From Topomyia yanbarensis (taxonomy: Eukaryota; Arthropoda; Insecta; Diptera; Culicidae), in contig NC_080670.1 in NCBI RefSeq assembly GCF_030247195.1, positions 157,678,580 through 157,742,579 on the forward strand: a stretch of DNA of 64,000 nucleotides. Reading direction: 5' to 3'. The notes under the pieces were generated by a model. It was given only the letters and a program-made list of their open reading frames with translations, was not told the origin of the DNA and made no database searches. Both the position numbers and the translations under genes were made by a program. Of the stretch, positions 29,685 through 42,200 are shown in pieces; within the stretch, counting starts at the first letter, position 1; every line of letters begins with the position of its first letter.

Positions 29685-30656
29685 ATGGCTAATAATATTG
29701 TTGGCACCATTGACCCATATGTTGCGGGCACATCTTTTAGTAATTATATTGAGCGTCTTAGTTATTTTTTTGAATACAACAATATTCCTGAACAGTCTAA
29801 AAAAGCGCTGTTCATCACGCTAAGTGGATCAACAGTTTTTGACGAGTTAAAACTGTTGTATCCATCCACTGATCTTACTACCATCAGTTATGGTGATATG
29901 ATTCAAAAACTAAAAACTCGTTTTGACAAGGTTGATTCGGATTTGATCCAAAGATTCAAATTCTACAATCGCATGCAAAGCCCTACAGAAAGTGCTGAAA
30001 ATTTCGTGCTTGCAGTAAAACTGCAAGCCAAATTTTGTAATTTTGGAGAGTTTCGTGATACCGCTATCAGGGATAAGTTGATTATGGGCGTTTGGGATAA
30101 AACGTTGCAACAAAAAATATTAAACGAGGAGAATCTAACTTTAGCGACAACGGAAAAATTAATAGTAAACTGGGAGTTGGCTGGCTCCAGAGCCAAATTG
30201 ATAAGTGACAATCATGGACAAATAAATTCAGTCAAAGCGAGGTTAGGAAGACGTGATCGGTTTGAAGGATCAAATTATAGGAACAGGGGCTTCAGTAGAA
30301 GTAGAAGTCGCAGCAAAGTTCGGGATTACGATGGCGAAAGACGTGAAAGACCACGTGAAAACAAATATGCTGATTTTTTTTGCAATCATTGTGACAAGAA
30401 GGGGCATATTGCCAGGACATGCTTCAAACTAAAAAATGCTACCAGAAATTCGGTAAAATTCATAGAGGAAGTGGACTCAGGCACAGATAAGAGACTTAGC
30501 GAGTATTTTAAGGGACTACGTTCAAAATTGGAGGATTCGTCAGACGATGACTCAGGTGAATTTATGTGTATGAATGTGTCGTCCATTAATAATGTAAGTG
30601 AACCATGCTTATTGGATGTCTTTATTGAAGGTCAAATTGTCAAGATGAAAATATAA
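29685..30656 (+). CDS. Ty3/gypsy gag (capsid and zinc knuckle)
   Basis: The open frame has 323 codons. The N-terminal two thirds is a capsid-like region, followed by an Arg/Ser-rich stretch (around residues 203-225). A CCHC knuckle of the form C-x2-C-x4-H-x4-C follows near residues 233-246, then an acidic Asp/Ser tail. The final residues look like the start of a protease domain, but the frame stops before any DTG/DSG motif, at the deletion joint. Confidence 0.9.
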   Translation: MANNIVGTIDPYVAGTSFSNYIERLSYFFEYNNIPEQSKKALFITLSGSTVFDELKLLYPSTDLTTISYGDMIQKLKTRFDKVDSDLIQRFKFYNRMQSPTESAENFVLAVKLQAKFCNFGEFRDTAIRDKLIMGVWDKTLQQKILNEENLTLATTEKLIVNWELAGSRAKLISDNHGQINSVKARLGRRDRFEGSNYRNRGFSRSRSRSKVRDYDGERRERPRENKYADFFCNHCDKKGHIARTCFKLKNATRNSVKFIEEVDSGTDKRLSEYFKGLRSKLEDSSDDDSGEFMCMNVSSINNVSEPCLLDVFIEGQIVKMKI

Positions 30657-30661
30657 GACTA

Positions 30662-33220
30662 GTGATTGATTGTAAGGCATCCATAAACAAACAAATAATT
30701 CCAAATTCTTATCCGTTGCCTTCCACACAGGATTTGTTTGCTCGTTTAGCAAATTCTAGAATATTTTGTGCTTTAGATTTGGAGGGTGCATACACGCAGC
30801 TTTCACTCTCAAAAAAGTCGAGAAAATTTTCGGTAATTAACACCATCAAAGGATTATTCACATATAATCGACTACCTCAGGGAGCCTCATCGAGTGCTGC
30901 AATTTTCCAGCAAGTTATGGATAAAGTGTTGGATGGGCTAGAAGGTGTAACTTGTTATTTAGATGATGTATTGATCGCAGGGAATGATTTTGAGGATTGT
31001 AAAATGAAACTAACAGAGGTATTGCGACGGTTATCCAATGCCAACATAAAAGTTAACTGGGGAAAATGTAAGTTTTTTGTCACACAGCTTCCTTATTTAG
31101 GTCATATGATAACAGACAAGGGATTACTACCTTGTCCTGATAAGTTGACAACCATAAGTAAAGCATTAGTACCTAAAAATGTTACACAATTAAAAGCATT
31201 TTTGGGACTGGCTAATTACTACAACAAATTTATTCCTAATATGTCATCAAAACTTCGCTGCTTATATAAATTATTACAGAAAGACATGGAATTTGATTGG
31301 AATGACGACTGCGAAAAGGCATTTAAACTTTGTAAAAATGAATTAGCTAATGCAAATATGTTGGAATTTTTTGACCCAATGAAACCCATTGTTCTTGTGA
31401 CAGATGCATCAGGATACGGGTTGGGAGGTGTTATAGCACATATTGTGGGTGACATAAAGAAACCGATTAGTTTTACATCATTTTCATTAAATAAAGCACA
31501 GCAAGCTTATCCAATACTTCATCTAGAAGCACTGACACTCGTATGCACGGTGAAAAAGTTTCACAAATTTTTATACGGAAAACATTTTATTGTATACACC
31601 GACCATAAACCCCTAGTTGGGATTTTCGGGAAATCAGGTCAAAATGCTATTTTTGTGACTCGGCTGCAGCGATACGTTTTAGAATTGTCGATTTACGAAT
31701 TTGAAATTCGCTATAGACCTTCAGCCGGCATGGGGAATGCTGATTTTTGTTCCCGGTTCCCACTGGATCAAGAGGTCCCTAAAGAGTATGATGGAAATTA
31801 TATTAATAGTATAAATTTTGGTAGAGATATTCCACTGGATTTCACACAGGTTGCCAGCGAAACAAAACGGGATTCATTTCTGCAGAGCATAGTAGCTTAC
31901 CATCAGCATGGTTGGCCCGATAGAATAGATAAATGTTTCGCGAATGTGTATGCGAACCGTTTCGATTTAGACGTTATTGATGGTTGTATACTCTTTCAAG
32001 ACAGAGTTATCATTCCATCCACACTGCAACTAAATATTCTTAAATTGCTGCATGCTAACCACACAGGAATAGTTAGAATGAAGCAGATGGCTCGCCGGTT
32101 AGTGTATTGGTTCGGTATAAATACAGATATAGAGAGATATGTCAGTGTGTGTAATGCTTGTTGTAAAATGACTGTGACTGCAAAGGCAACACCTAGTGCT
32201 TGGATACCAACGATTCGGCCCTTTAGCCGTATTCACGCCGATTTTTTTTATTTCGAAACAAAAATATTTCTCTTAATCGTAGACAGCTTTTCTAAGTGGA
32301 TCGAGTTAGAATGGATGCGGTACGGCACTGATGCTACAAAAGTAATAAAACAATTTGTTGGACTTTTTGCAAGGTTTGGCCTTCCAGATGTGGTAGTGAC
32401 CGATGGGGGTCCACCCTTCAATTCCGCATCGTTCGTTACCTTTTTAGAAAGACAAGGTATAAAAGTACTGAAAAGTCCTCCTTATAACCCTGAAAGCAAT
32501 GGACAAGCAGAACGAACGGTTAGGATAGTTAAAGACATATTAAAAAAAATTTTACTTGACGAAGAGATTCGAAAGTTAGACATAGAGGACCAACTCAATC
32601 TATTTCTTATTAATTATAGAAATACTACATTGACGATCGATGGAACTCTTCCATCCGAAAAATTATTGGGGTTTAAACCAAAAATGTTGATTGACTTAAT
32701 CAACCCAAAAAAACATTACAAGAAACAACTAGAACATTCTACCAATGATCTAAGGGAACCGAGTCCCAAGTTTTGTGAAATGAACCTTAATGACCCTTTC
32801 AGTAAACTGACAGCCGGAGATACAGTATGGTATAAAAATCATAACCCTCGCGACTTTTCTAGGTGGATCGAGGCAAAATTTGTTAAACGCATTTCCTCTA
32901 ACACCTTTCAGGTAGCAATTGGAAGCGTGCTGGCGGTAGCAGCCAGAGGGCAATTGAGGCTTTCGAAGGAAATCCCACGTCGTAACGTTGCAGTGGCCAG
33001 CAGGAAAAATCTAAAGCGCAATCGATCGGCATCGTTAGAAAGTGAATTCCTCGGGTTTCCACCGTCGGACACGAATGTTGAAAAACGACCGAAGACAATG
33101 AAGGGATCAAAGGATTCGAAATTATTAGAATTGAACGTACGTAGATCTAGCAGAATTAGGAAATTAAAAAAAGATCACGATTTTATTTATGCAAATTGTC
33201 GAAAAACGAATTATGAATAG
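30662..33220 (+). CDS. Ty3/gypsy pol, 5'-deleted (RT, RNase H, integrase)
   Basis: The frame stays open for about 850 codons. It starts inside the RT at the IDCKASIN block. There is no credible start codon (GTG at the frame head), and upstream codons NIRLV continue the RT frame into the joint. Seen: LPQGASSSAAIF, the catalytic YLDD (residues 99-102), RNase H VTDASGYGLGG and YTDHKPL, the integrase HHCC finger near residues 465-500, and a DDE core with DSFSKW and GLPDVVVTDGG. The C-terminal tail is basic. Protease and RT fingers are absent. Confidence 0.9.
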   Translation: MIDCKASINKQIIPNSYPLPSTQDLFARLANSRIFCALDLEGAYTQLSLSKKSRKFSVINTIKGLFTYNRLPQGASSSAAIFQQVMDKVLDGLEGVTCYLDDVLIAGNDFEDCKMKLTEVLRRLSNANIKVNWGKCKFFVTQLPYLGHMITDKGLLPCPDKLTTISKALVPKNVTQLKAFLGLANYYNKFIPNMSSKLRCLYKLLQKDMEFDWNDDCEKAFKLCKNELANANMLEFFDPMKPIVLVTDASGYGLGGVIAHIVGDIKKPISFTSFSLNKAQQAYPILHLEALTLVCTVKKFHKFLYGKHFIVYTDHKPLVGIFGKSGQNAIFVTRLQRYVLELSIYEFEIRYRPSAGMGNADFCSRFPLDQEVPKEYDGNYINSINFGRDIPLDFTQVASETKRDSFLQSIVAYHQHGWPDRIDKCFANVYANRFDLDVIDGCILFQDRVIIPSTLQLNILKLLHANHTGIVRMKQMARRLVYWFGINTDIERYVSVCNACCKMTVTAKATPSAWIPTIRPFSRIHADFFYFETKIFLLIVDSFSKWIELEWMRYGTDATKVIKQFVGLFARFGLPDVVVTDGGPPFNSASFVTFLERQGIKVLKSPPYNPESNGQAERTVRIVKDILKKILLDEEIRKLDIEDQLNLFLINYRNTTLTIDGTLPSEKLLGFKPKMLIDLINPKKHYKKQLEHSTNDLREPSPKFCEMNLNDPFSKLTAGDTVWYKNHNPRDFSRWIEAKFVKRISSNTFQVAIGSVLAVAARGQLRLSKEIPRRNVAVASRKNLKRNRSASLESEFLGFPPSDTNVEKRPKTMKGSKDSKLLELNVRRSSRIRKLKKDHDFIYANCRKTNYE

Positions 33221-33357
33221 GAAGCTAGCAGAAAGATAATGCTCTGCATTCCGAACGAAGTTCGGTCAAAATTAAGTGTAAAAATGTTAACTAGTAAAAG
33301 AAGCAAATAATGTAGTTAGGTTCTTGGAATTGCATGATACTTCTTAGGAGGAAGAAC

Positions 33358-33551
33358 TGTGGTGTATCGACTGCGGTGTAACGTAAACACCCTCGAGAAG
33401 ATAGTACACACACATTATATATGGTATAATGAGTTCGAATATATTTGAATATATGTAGAGTAAGCCAGATGGAGAGCCGACAGTTCACGTTCGGCAGTCT
33501 GAAGTAACGGAGTGTTTTATTTAGAGAACGTCCCCAGTTAGATACACAAAA
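33358..33551 (+). repeat. Ty3/gypsy 3' LTR
   Basis: Identical by eye to the 5' LTR over 194 bp. A purine tract precedes it and GGATG follows it. Confidence 0.9.
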
Positions 33552-33556
33552 GGATG

Positions 33557-35500
33557 TAACGCTTGAATAGCTATCGTCCGAGTGCCAGCGTTTAATGAAC
33601 CTTCGACACGACGCCGCCATGATCGAAGGAACGGGAAACTCGGTCAACATAATCAGAAAGCAGCTTCGGGTCCGTGAGATCACTCCGAACTCGCACAAAT
33701 CGTCCTCCGAGGATAAAAAGGAGGAACCAAGTCCTTGTTTGAACTGCGGGATGATGCACGAGGAGCGGGACCAGTGCTCAGAATGCAGTAATTATGGACA
33801 CAAAGAAAGCTACTGTTCGAGTTCAAGAAAGCCTCCTAGGCACCATTTTAAAAGTAAATCTAACAGTGGTGAGTACTACAACGGTAACGATTTCCGTGAA
33901 CGCGGTTCAGCGTCACAGGAAATTTGTCGCGATCGAACTGAACGGTATTCCAGTACGGTTGCAGTTTGATATTGCCAGCGACATAACCGTGATATCCGCA
34001 GAAATATGGGAGCATCTCAGAAAGCCGCCAACTGTGTTCTGACATATCAAACCGTCGACTAAGAGCTGGACCGACTCTAACGTATGAGCATCATCACACC
34101 AGCCGACTACTTGGACTAGGCCGCTTCAATCGTAGCTGTCCGGAAGGCTAATGGTAATATTCGGATTTGCGGCGACTATTCTACAGAATTGGGTCAAAAA
34201 AGTCACTTAGAGTGAGGTGAGATTAGTCGTCTCACGTCACACGCCGCGCAGAATAGGGCCGTGTATCATGGGATCTCCTCCTGACCCACTATAATCCAAA
34301 GTTATAGGTCAATGTGTCAGCCGATGCATCTTCAGTTGGCCTAGGAACGACAAATTGCCAACGTTTCCCAGACGGATCATTGAAGGTCGTCCAACACGCA
34401 TCCAGGGCATTGGCACCGGCGAAGCGCAATTACAACCAACTTGATCGTTAAGTACTAGCCATAATATTTGCAGTCATGAAGTTTCATCGCATGATTTTTG
34501 ATCGCCGGTTTCGACTGCAAACAGACCTTGCACCATTACTTCGAATTTTCAGTTTAATTAAAGGAATTCCGGTCAACACAGCCAATCGTCTCCAGCGCTG
34601 GGCACCACGTTACCATCGAGTACGTGACTACATACAAATTTGGCAGTGCCGACATTTCATCTCAACAGCCATGTTAAACCAGAAGATTATGTGATCGCAG
34701 CTATTCCGCTTGAAAATGACGGCAGAATAGTAGCATTTGAATCGATCACAGTTCTTCCGCTCTATTTTAGGGATATCCAGCAAGGTACTCGAACGGATCC
34801 AGTTCTAGGGAATGTTTTCCGGTTCGTCCAAGAAGGCTGGCCTTACGATTGTACAGAGGTGTACAGTCTTACGACTGTACAGAGGTGTATCTTTTTCGGA
34901 GAGCGGCTTATTCCCTATCAGCTGCGCAAGCGATGTCTCGACCAATTACATCAAGATCATCCCGGGATTCAGTGAACGAAAGCAATTTTGCGTAGTTACG
35001 TTTATTGGCCGACCCTTGATGGTGAGATCGCAGATTTTGTAGAACGGTGTACTCACTGTGCATCAGCTGCTAAATCACCAGCATACGTGAAACCAGCTCT
35101 TTGGTCTAAGCCCACTCATACACGGCAACGAGTTCACGCCGATTATGCTGGACACATAGATAGTGACTACTATTTAGTTATGGTGAATTCGCACTCGAAA
35201 TGACCAGGGAATATCCAAACATGCCGCATCACCAACCCGGCTACTATCAAAATGCCGCGCAGTTTCTTCGCCCGTGTGGGTATGCCAGAAACATTGATGT
35301 CGAAGAACGGTGCCCAATTCACGAGTACGGAGAAAACTTGCAAATGGTATTAAACACATTACTACTGCGCATTTCCACTCTCAATCGAATGGCCAGACAG
35401 AACGTTTCGTAGACACGTTCAAGCGTACGGTTAAAAAATACGAAAAAAATGTTTTGATCCGTTGGATTCGTATGAACCGTTCGTATTGGTTGATATGCGA
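33557..35500 (+). pseudogene. Older Ty3/gypsy gag-pol remnant
   Basis: It resumes the gag frame interrupted at 28889: NLRHDAAMIEG, then two Cys-rich knuckles (CLNCGMMHEERDQC, CSNYGHKESYC). Broken pieces of protease/RT follow (34000-34560), then integrase pieces with LHQDHPGI, YVYWPTLDGEIADFVERCTH, HADYAGH and HFHSQSNGQTERFVDTFKR. Many stops and frameshifts show age. Confidence 0.8.
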
Positions 35501-35509
35501 TAGGTAGCT

Positions 35510-36013
35510 TCGATATAAGCAGAGATAAAGTAAAATGCATCCTACGAAAGTTTCGGATATTCCAGATAAAACAAACAATAGGAAACATATCGTTTGAATG
35601 AATCAATTCAAATATATATTACTTCCAATCACATAACATAGTACATATGATCCTCTATTATAAGGGCTACAACAAGAAATTTCATATTCTTTTTTGCGAT
35701 TTTTGCGAAATATTGGAAACTTTTTGACAATACACAATTTGAAACATTATACGTCCTTCCAATGAAGGAGAAAAACATTACACTTACACAATGGCCTAAC
35801 AAACGATAAATTCATCTCAACATAAAAGTTAATAAATATTCCGAGGTACGCGTTTCGTTTGAAAAATATCAAGCTACCTCATCAGTACATAAACCTCGTA
35901 CCTTAGACGTACGATCCTCGCCCACTTCAAGTGGTCCACCGCATTCAAAAGATTCTCAGTTTCTCCTTCCCGTCCCGGTCCCGTGGGTGGCAACCGCAAT
36001 CATGCCAAATGAC
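35510..36013. other. AMPD 3' flank, nothing recognised
   Basis: AT-rich between the old Ty3/gypsy remnant and the AMPD stop. No clear polyadenylation hexamer for AMPD was found on the - strand. Confidence 0.45.
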
Positions 36014-36298
36014 TCAATCGACCAACTCCAGAGCAAGTTCGCTGTGAACTTTGAAAATATTGGACAACTCATCAACCAGTGATTCGTGGCGGAAAGCAAC
36101 GCGAATGTCCGGCATGTTAGTGCGCGTAATATCGTTGCCGGCGACTCCTTCACGGGTATAGTTCGGTCCTAGCCAGTGCTGTTTCATTTTGTGCGGAAAA
36201 CCACTCATCAAAACACTGTTCCGTGCAAGTTCGCACATGTCACACGAACTCAGCTTCCACACCTGCGCTGCGATACTGTACTCTTCCATCAGGGGTTC
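36014..36298 (-). CDS. AMPD2: AMPD terminal exon
   Basis: The acceptor is TTAATTTCAG. It encodes [41 protein letters not shown] and [14 protein letters not shown], ending in TGA. The C-terminus is collinear with human AMPD2. Confidence 0.95.
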   Translation of the reverse strand, partial: EPLMEEYSIAAQVWKLSSCDMCELARNSVLMSGFPHKMKQHWLGPNYTREGVAGNDITRTNMPDIRVAFRHESLVDELSNIFKVHSELALELVD

Positions 36299-39200
36299 CT
36301 GAAATTAAATATTATTTTACTTCGATGAACTTAGCACTGATTACGGACTATCGATTACTTTGGTGTAATGAAACTGCAGAGGGTCATCCGTGGATAGAGA
36401 TACCACTAAGCCTCTCGCCAGGTACTCCGGGAATGGATTGCGGTCGTAGTTCAGAAAGAGTGAATTGTTGGATAGTGGCGACATGGCAATACCTGTGAAA
36501 TCAATAACGCTTAGATCGAATAAACTCGATAAAAATCCAAATCACTTACCGATTTGTGCGAGATAGTACAGATATTGCAGTACTGGTACCTTTCTCAGCA
36601 GTAATCCATGAGAGATATTTTCCGCCATCAGATAACCGCAAACTAAATGCTGCACCGGACCTGCCTCGCCGCAATGTGGTCTAAGAACGAAAGTATTCAT
36701 GCCACGCTCCGTACGGAAGTGGTTCAGCACGGTCATGTTAGCGTACATGTAGTAAATGTAGTACGCGTACGGGGGATTTTCATCATCTGTCCACTGATCC
36801 GGGGTTGCCACATCTCCGTCGAACAGTGGGTTCTCCGGTTTCGATTCATCGTCCACTGAATCAAATCCTATAACGTATTGTAGAAATTTGTGCAGCTCCG
36901 GAAACTGGTTGGGATTGTTGGTTGCGTCAAAAAGCGGTTTGAATACATTGTCCAAAATTTGCTGGAACGAGGTCATCAACTTGTTGGTCTTGAAGATGTC
37001 ACTAAAAATTAAAACAAATTAGTTTGACACACTCGCTCTAAGACAGCACGAAACACTTACTAAAGTCTGGGAATCTGGATCAACCAGCGGATGTTGTCCG
37101 AGTAAACGTCTCCATCGATAGCCCATTTAGCCAGCTTGAACCATTCGTCCGGTGATTTACCATAGATCGACAACCGTAGCTCCGCATTTTGGTACTTGCT
37201 CTCCTCGAAATCACTAGCGACTTCTTTAATAATGTTGGCAAAATACTTTCCATTCGAATAATTGTCTGTTTTAAGGAACACTTCTCTCAGTCGGGATTCC
37301 CCGATAGGATTGTACTTAGCGTTGAACTTATCGAAACGATGGAACGTGTTCCGGTCGGCATGCACATCGAGCATATCCACCGTCAGATCATACGTGGTCA
37401 AATTCATCGATTGAAACACCTGGGCCAGGGTCATCTGTTCCCCTTTAGTGACGGTCACCACTTCGTCCGGGTTATTCTTCAACGTCTTCTTGATGAATCG
37501 CAGCAGGTGCTTCTGATTCATGCAGCTGGCAGCGTGAATATGTGTGTCCACCTTGCGGATGTTGTAAAAGTCCCGATGTGGCACAGCCTTTTGCGAAGCA
37601 AGCTCACGTAGTTCATTCAGCAGAACGTGCAGCTGAAATTTGGAGTAGAGGTAGCTTAATCTGCGATAGCAGAATGACTTCAGCGGACCATCGGCGATCA
37701 TCGAGCACATCATCTGCATGTCCTGTACAAAGACTGGCAGTTTTGTGTACTCGAACGGGAACGGTTCCGTACTTTCAGCATCCCGGAACACCTCAAAGAC
37801 ACCGTTGTTGGAGCGGACCGTGTAGTTGCAGTCCTTCGGGAACTCGATCAGCCACGGCGACTCGGTGCTCTGGGGAGGGTTTACTGGGTGGTCTGAAAGA
37901 GGGGGAAACGAAAGGGTATTACAGAGGAGAAGAGTGAACTATTTCGCTATCAAGAGGCTAATGAGCCTAAAATTAAAACTTCTGTACTCGAAAAAGAATG
38001 AATGTATTGTTAGAAGATCCTTTGATATTGTGCAAATATAAATAAAAACAACATAAAATGGTATTCATATCTGATACAGTGCTAGTACACAGTTTCGATG
38101 AAGTGAATAGTTAGAATGCAGGAAACGAATTTGTTTGTACGGCTACCATTTTAATAGGATAGGGTGAGAAAAAGTCGCAAGGAAAGGTAGGAAAAGAACA
38201 TAACTGATCCTTCGTCGAGCTACAATAACATCTGTTTGGCGTTGTGGGATTCAATAAATCAATGATTCCAGAACCGGTGTGTCGATTGCTTCCCAAGGTT
38301 CTTAAAACTCTATTTAAGCTGAGGTACTGCACCAAATTTTAAATTGGCAAGGACACATCGAAAATCAATACATCGAATGGACTTTATTGGATTTAGATCA
38401 CGGCTAATAGCCGACCATTTCGTGATTCGTGATGCGAGAAAGGATCGCGAAGACCGCACTGCTGCTCACCGCAATGGTAGATACCGTTGACAAACACGGC
38501 CAACCTCATCCCCGTCGCGTCGTCCTCGATAGCGGCTCCCAAGTAAACTTTATTACGGAGGAAATGGCCAACCATTTGGGTGCCAAAAAGCAGCGAGCCA
38601 ATGTTCCTATTACCGGAATTCTATACCGCCGCGAAATAGTTCTCATACAATCTTACTTTGAACGACAAGCTCCTCGTCCATCCGGTAGTGCAAAACAAGT
38701 CGTACTCTACCATGTTTAGTTTTTGCACCCACAACTTTCCCAGTAGACATCTTCAAAATGTATCGTCAGATTCTTATGGCACCTGAACATCAATGAATCT
38801 TCTGGCGTGAAAGAAGTTTGCAACCGTTACGCGTACTGCAACTGGACACCTTTACTTATGGTAGAGTATGGGCCCCATAACAAGAAGTGCGGTGCCAGCC
38901 ACAGTAGACTGTGGAAGATTACAGCCGAAATAATAAAAAAAAAGTCTACATGTACGATACGGTCTGGTCCCGATTCGGTGTCGGAGGCTGTCGAAGCACA
39001 ACAGCAACTGAAACAGCTGCAGGCACGCGTCGGCTTTCCCATCTACGAATGGTGTTCGGTAGAGTTAACACGTGCCACCCGAAGAACGTGAGCTCTAAGG
39101 CCGTTGAAAGAAAGTCGAGCGAATAGGGTCATCAAGGTCCTTGGTCTACTCTGGGATTCAGAAGTAGAAGCACTACTCCTCGTTAACTACTTCAAGCAGA

Positions 39201-42200
39201 CGATGTGACCAAGCGGTTGATCACCACATTCTACGATCCTCTCGACCTGTAGTCATCAGCCATCGTCCTTTCCGAACTACAAGCGTAACATCTGTGGAGA
39301 ATCAAGGTAGACTGGGATGACCCGGTCAACGACGGCTTGACTCAACAATGGGAAGGACTTCATAGCTCATTGTCACACCTCAACCAGCTCCAAATTCGTA
39401 GATGTGTGACAAACAACACCGGCGCAACGGCAAAGATCAGAAGAGCCATTAAGTCTAAGTTGGCACCCCCTGTCGACTTGTCAATTCCACGGAAAGCGTT
39501 ATCTGGTTCCCTCCTGCTGTCCCATTTAGTAAAGAAAATATCCGTCGAGTTGAGGATGAAATTTCGAGAAGTTGTCCTGTGGTACGACAGTGTTTGTTCT
39601 CGCTTAGATCAAAAAACGGTCAACCACGGGATGCACAAGCTCTACAACCAGTTTCGTGATCAGCAAGCGGTCCAACGCATCGCGCCGTACGCCCCCAGAC
39701 GAAGAAGACGTTGGGAAGCTGCAGTCAAGTCCGCCAAAGCACATCTCAAACGTATCCTAGGGAATGTCAAGCTCAGTTCCGAGGAGTTTTCAGCCAACAT
39801 TGAAGCAGTGCTGAATTCGAGGCGCCTGTTCATCATGTCCAACGAGCCTGCAGACTTTTGGTGATTACACCGGCGCACTACCTAGCAGCATCTACAGTGA
39901 GTAATTTTGGCGTGCCTGAGGCCGAGATTACCTTCACATGCTACAGCTTTGGAAAAATAAAAACGGAAGCACCCCTAGCAAGCTCCATTCTAGCGTTAAC
40001 CTCTAACCTGTAAATATCAACAGCAAATAAAGTGTTAGTAGTACACTTTTTGTCTTCATTGTGTTAGCCTCGCTGGAAGGGCCCTTTTCAGGACCATAAG
40101 AATTCAATTCCTTTCCAAAGACCATCCAGGACAAATCATCCACTGGAGGATTGGAAAACCCAGCCAATATTGATGCGATTCGATCATTTACCAACTGCAA
40201 CGTTCCCCAATTGGAGCAAGTAAACGATAGATAAAATCGACGTCAACATTTCATAAGGCAAAAAAAAAATTCTGAAAAATTACCTCGTACTTTATATTCC
40301 CATTTATGAACAGGAGCTTGATTTAAGGACCAAACAACTCAATGCCGTGTTAAATTAACCATTTTTTCCGAATAATATACCAGATTTATTAAAAAAATTG
40401 TATGTTGAACGATTTTTGTAGATAACTGTTTTGGTCCCTTTTGAAACATCGCACTGGTTTTGTGCCCTCTCCCATAATCCCTTTTCGGAGAGACGTTAGC
40501 TTATAGTGCGTGCGGGTGAGCCCTTTTGTTTACAGCAAATGATTATGTGACGTTTATTTTGATCCCTTTCTTGGTGTTGCGATGTTTTTGTTCCCTTTTC
40601 AAGTATAGCCTTTTTCATTAAGAAAAGGGCCCATGAACAAATGTTTCCGTTTTGTTGTTTGGTGTATATGAACCGTTAATTTTTGAGGGGAAGTGAAAGG
40701 GAACATAAGTAAAACTAGTTATTTTGCTTATGTGCCTTTTCGATAATCCATTATTTCGCCAACAGCCAGGCTTCAAAATCGGCTTATCCAAGGTATGTAT
40801 AAAGCTTTGTTAGTGTCCATTTGAAGTAAGTATTAACCGGAATTGTTTACGTTTTGTTTATCGGCCCATTTGAAATATTCTCGTCGAAATATCATTCTGG
40901 GTATGGTAAAAAAGTTTGTACGCAGATTAAAAAGCTCAATTAAATTGCGTTGCGTTGCGTTGCGAAGCACGGTGCTATTCGTAGATTGCATACTAACGAT
41001 TATCATGTTGCCTATAGGTAGCTCAACTCATCTTGCTTGTGAGATAAATGATCGGGAATGAAGTTTATCTCTTATGAGTTCAGTAAACCAATAGCATGAG
41101 AATCGTTATTGCCGGCCACGACCATCTTCACCGATACTTAGGATAGGGTAGGAAATGTTGATGTAATACCTACTTAAGGAAGGCCCCCGACTCAGCGACG
41201 CTTCTATAGATATTACGGAGTTGGATTGAAGGACAGGTACAGGTCTAGGATTCGCCACAAGCAGGCAATGCGACCACAAAATGAATATGTTTTATGCGGT
41301 GGGATGGTTAATCTCCGAGTACACGTATACTCAGAGCAAAAAGATATTTAGTTATGATTTTTCTTGTATTTAAACTCTGGATAGCCGGCCATCAAGAGTG
41401 ATTTAGTTTTTCCTAAACTACAGCAATTTGAACTCCAAACAGCCGGCCGTAGGAGTATTGCTAAAAGCGCGAGCTAGTCTGCTATAAATATTCGTTTGAG
41501 AATTGGGTAGTAGGAACACAAGTCAAGAGTATTTTTAATGTGCACTTTCAAATAAAACCACAACTTAGTCTATCCTCATATCGAGTCATAGCCACCGCGG
41601 GCTGAACCTACCTCCAACCTCTAAGGCAAAGTTTCGTCGGACCACCGATCGCGATCTACTTTCAAATATCCAGTGTATGCACATATACACACACATGTGT
41701 GCATGCCTGTAAACATACATATGAAAAGACGCATGTATACATGCATACATACGCACTCATGCACACATTCACACACATATATTTGCACACACACATATTT
41801 GCACATATACATATATACCCATACGCGTTTAACAGCGCCAGATGAGAAGCCATCGCTGCAGCGCTGTACAGAATATGGGTCCTCGATCTATGACCGATCC
41901 TGAAGAGCTATTAATTGTATAACGGAACGTGAGCTTTCACCTTGTTTCTATACACGACATTCAAAGAACTGTAGAATACAACGAAAAGCGACTATTTTTT
42001 CTGACTCATGAGTTTTTTTTATGGTAGGAACCATGTAGTTAAAGTCTTCGTAATATAGCTAATATAACAATAATCGCACGCGTCGTTATGCTAACCGGAG
42101 TGCATCCTGCGAGGTATAAAATAAGTATAACCGATGTGTCTGAACCGAGCGACCCTGTATGTCGGACACACAACCGACGACACACGCGTGTTTTATTTCT

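Larger units (their letters stand above)
28890..33551 (+). mobile_element. Young Ty3/gypsy element, internally deleted
   Basis: Two LTRs (28890-29083 and 33358-33551, 194 bp, identical by eye) bound a gag ORF and a pol ORF. The duplication GGATG lies at 28885-28889 and 33552-33556. Placing the last LTR base one later gives a 4-bp GATG. A purine tract AGGAGGAAGAAC precedes the 3' LTR. The protease active site and the N-terminal RT are missing at about 30650, so this copy cannot encode a full polyprotein. Elements of this superfamily are classed with the Metaviridae. I describe it only. Confidence 0.93.

Noticed and set aside
37189..37611. 140-codon + strand ORF
   Set aside because: Antisense shadow of the AMPD exon at 37061-37892.
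41155..41630. Possible solo LTR (TGTTGATG start, TATAAATA, AATAAAACC)
   Set aside because: No terminal match or target duplication could be found; mentioned only in the region note.
41621..41903. Cys/Tyr/Met-rich and His/Thr-rich ORFs on both strands
   Set aside because: Artefacts of a CA/TA-rich microsatellite tract.
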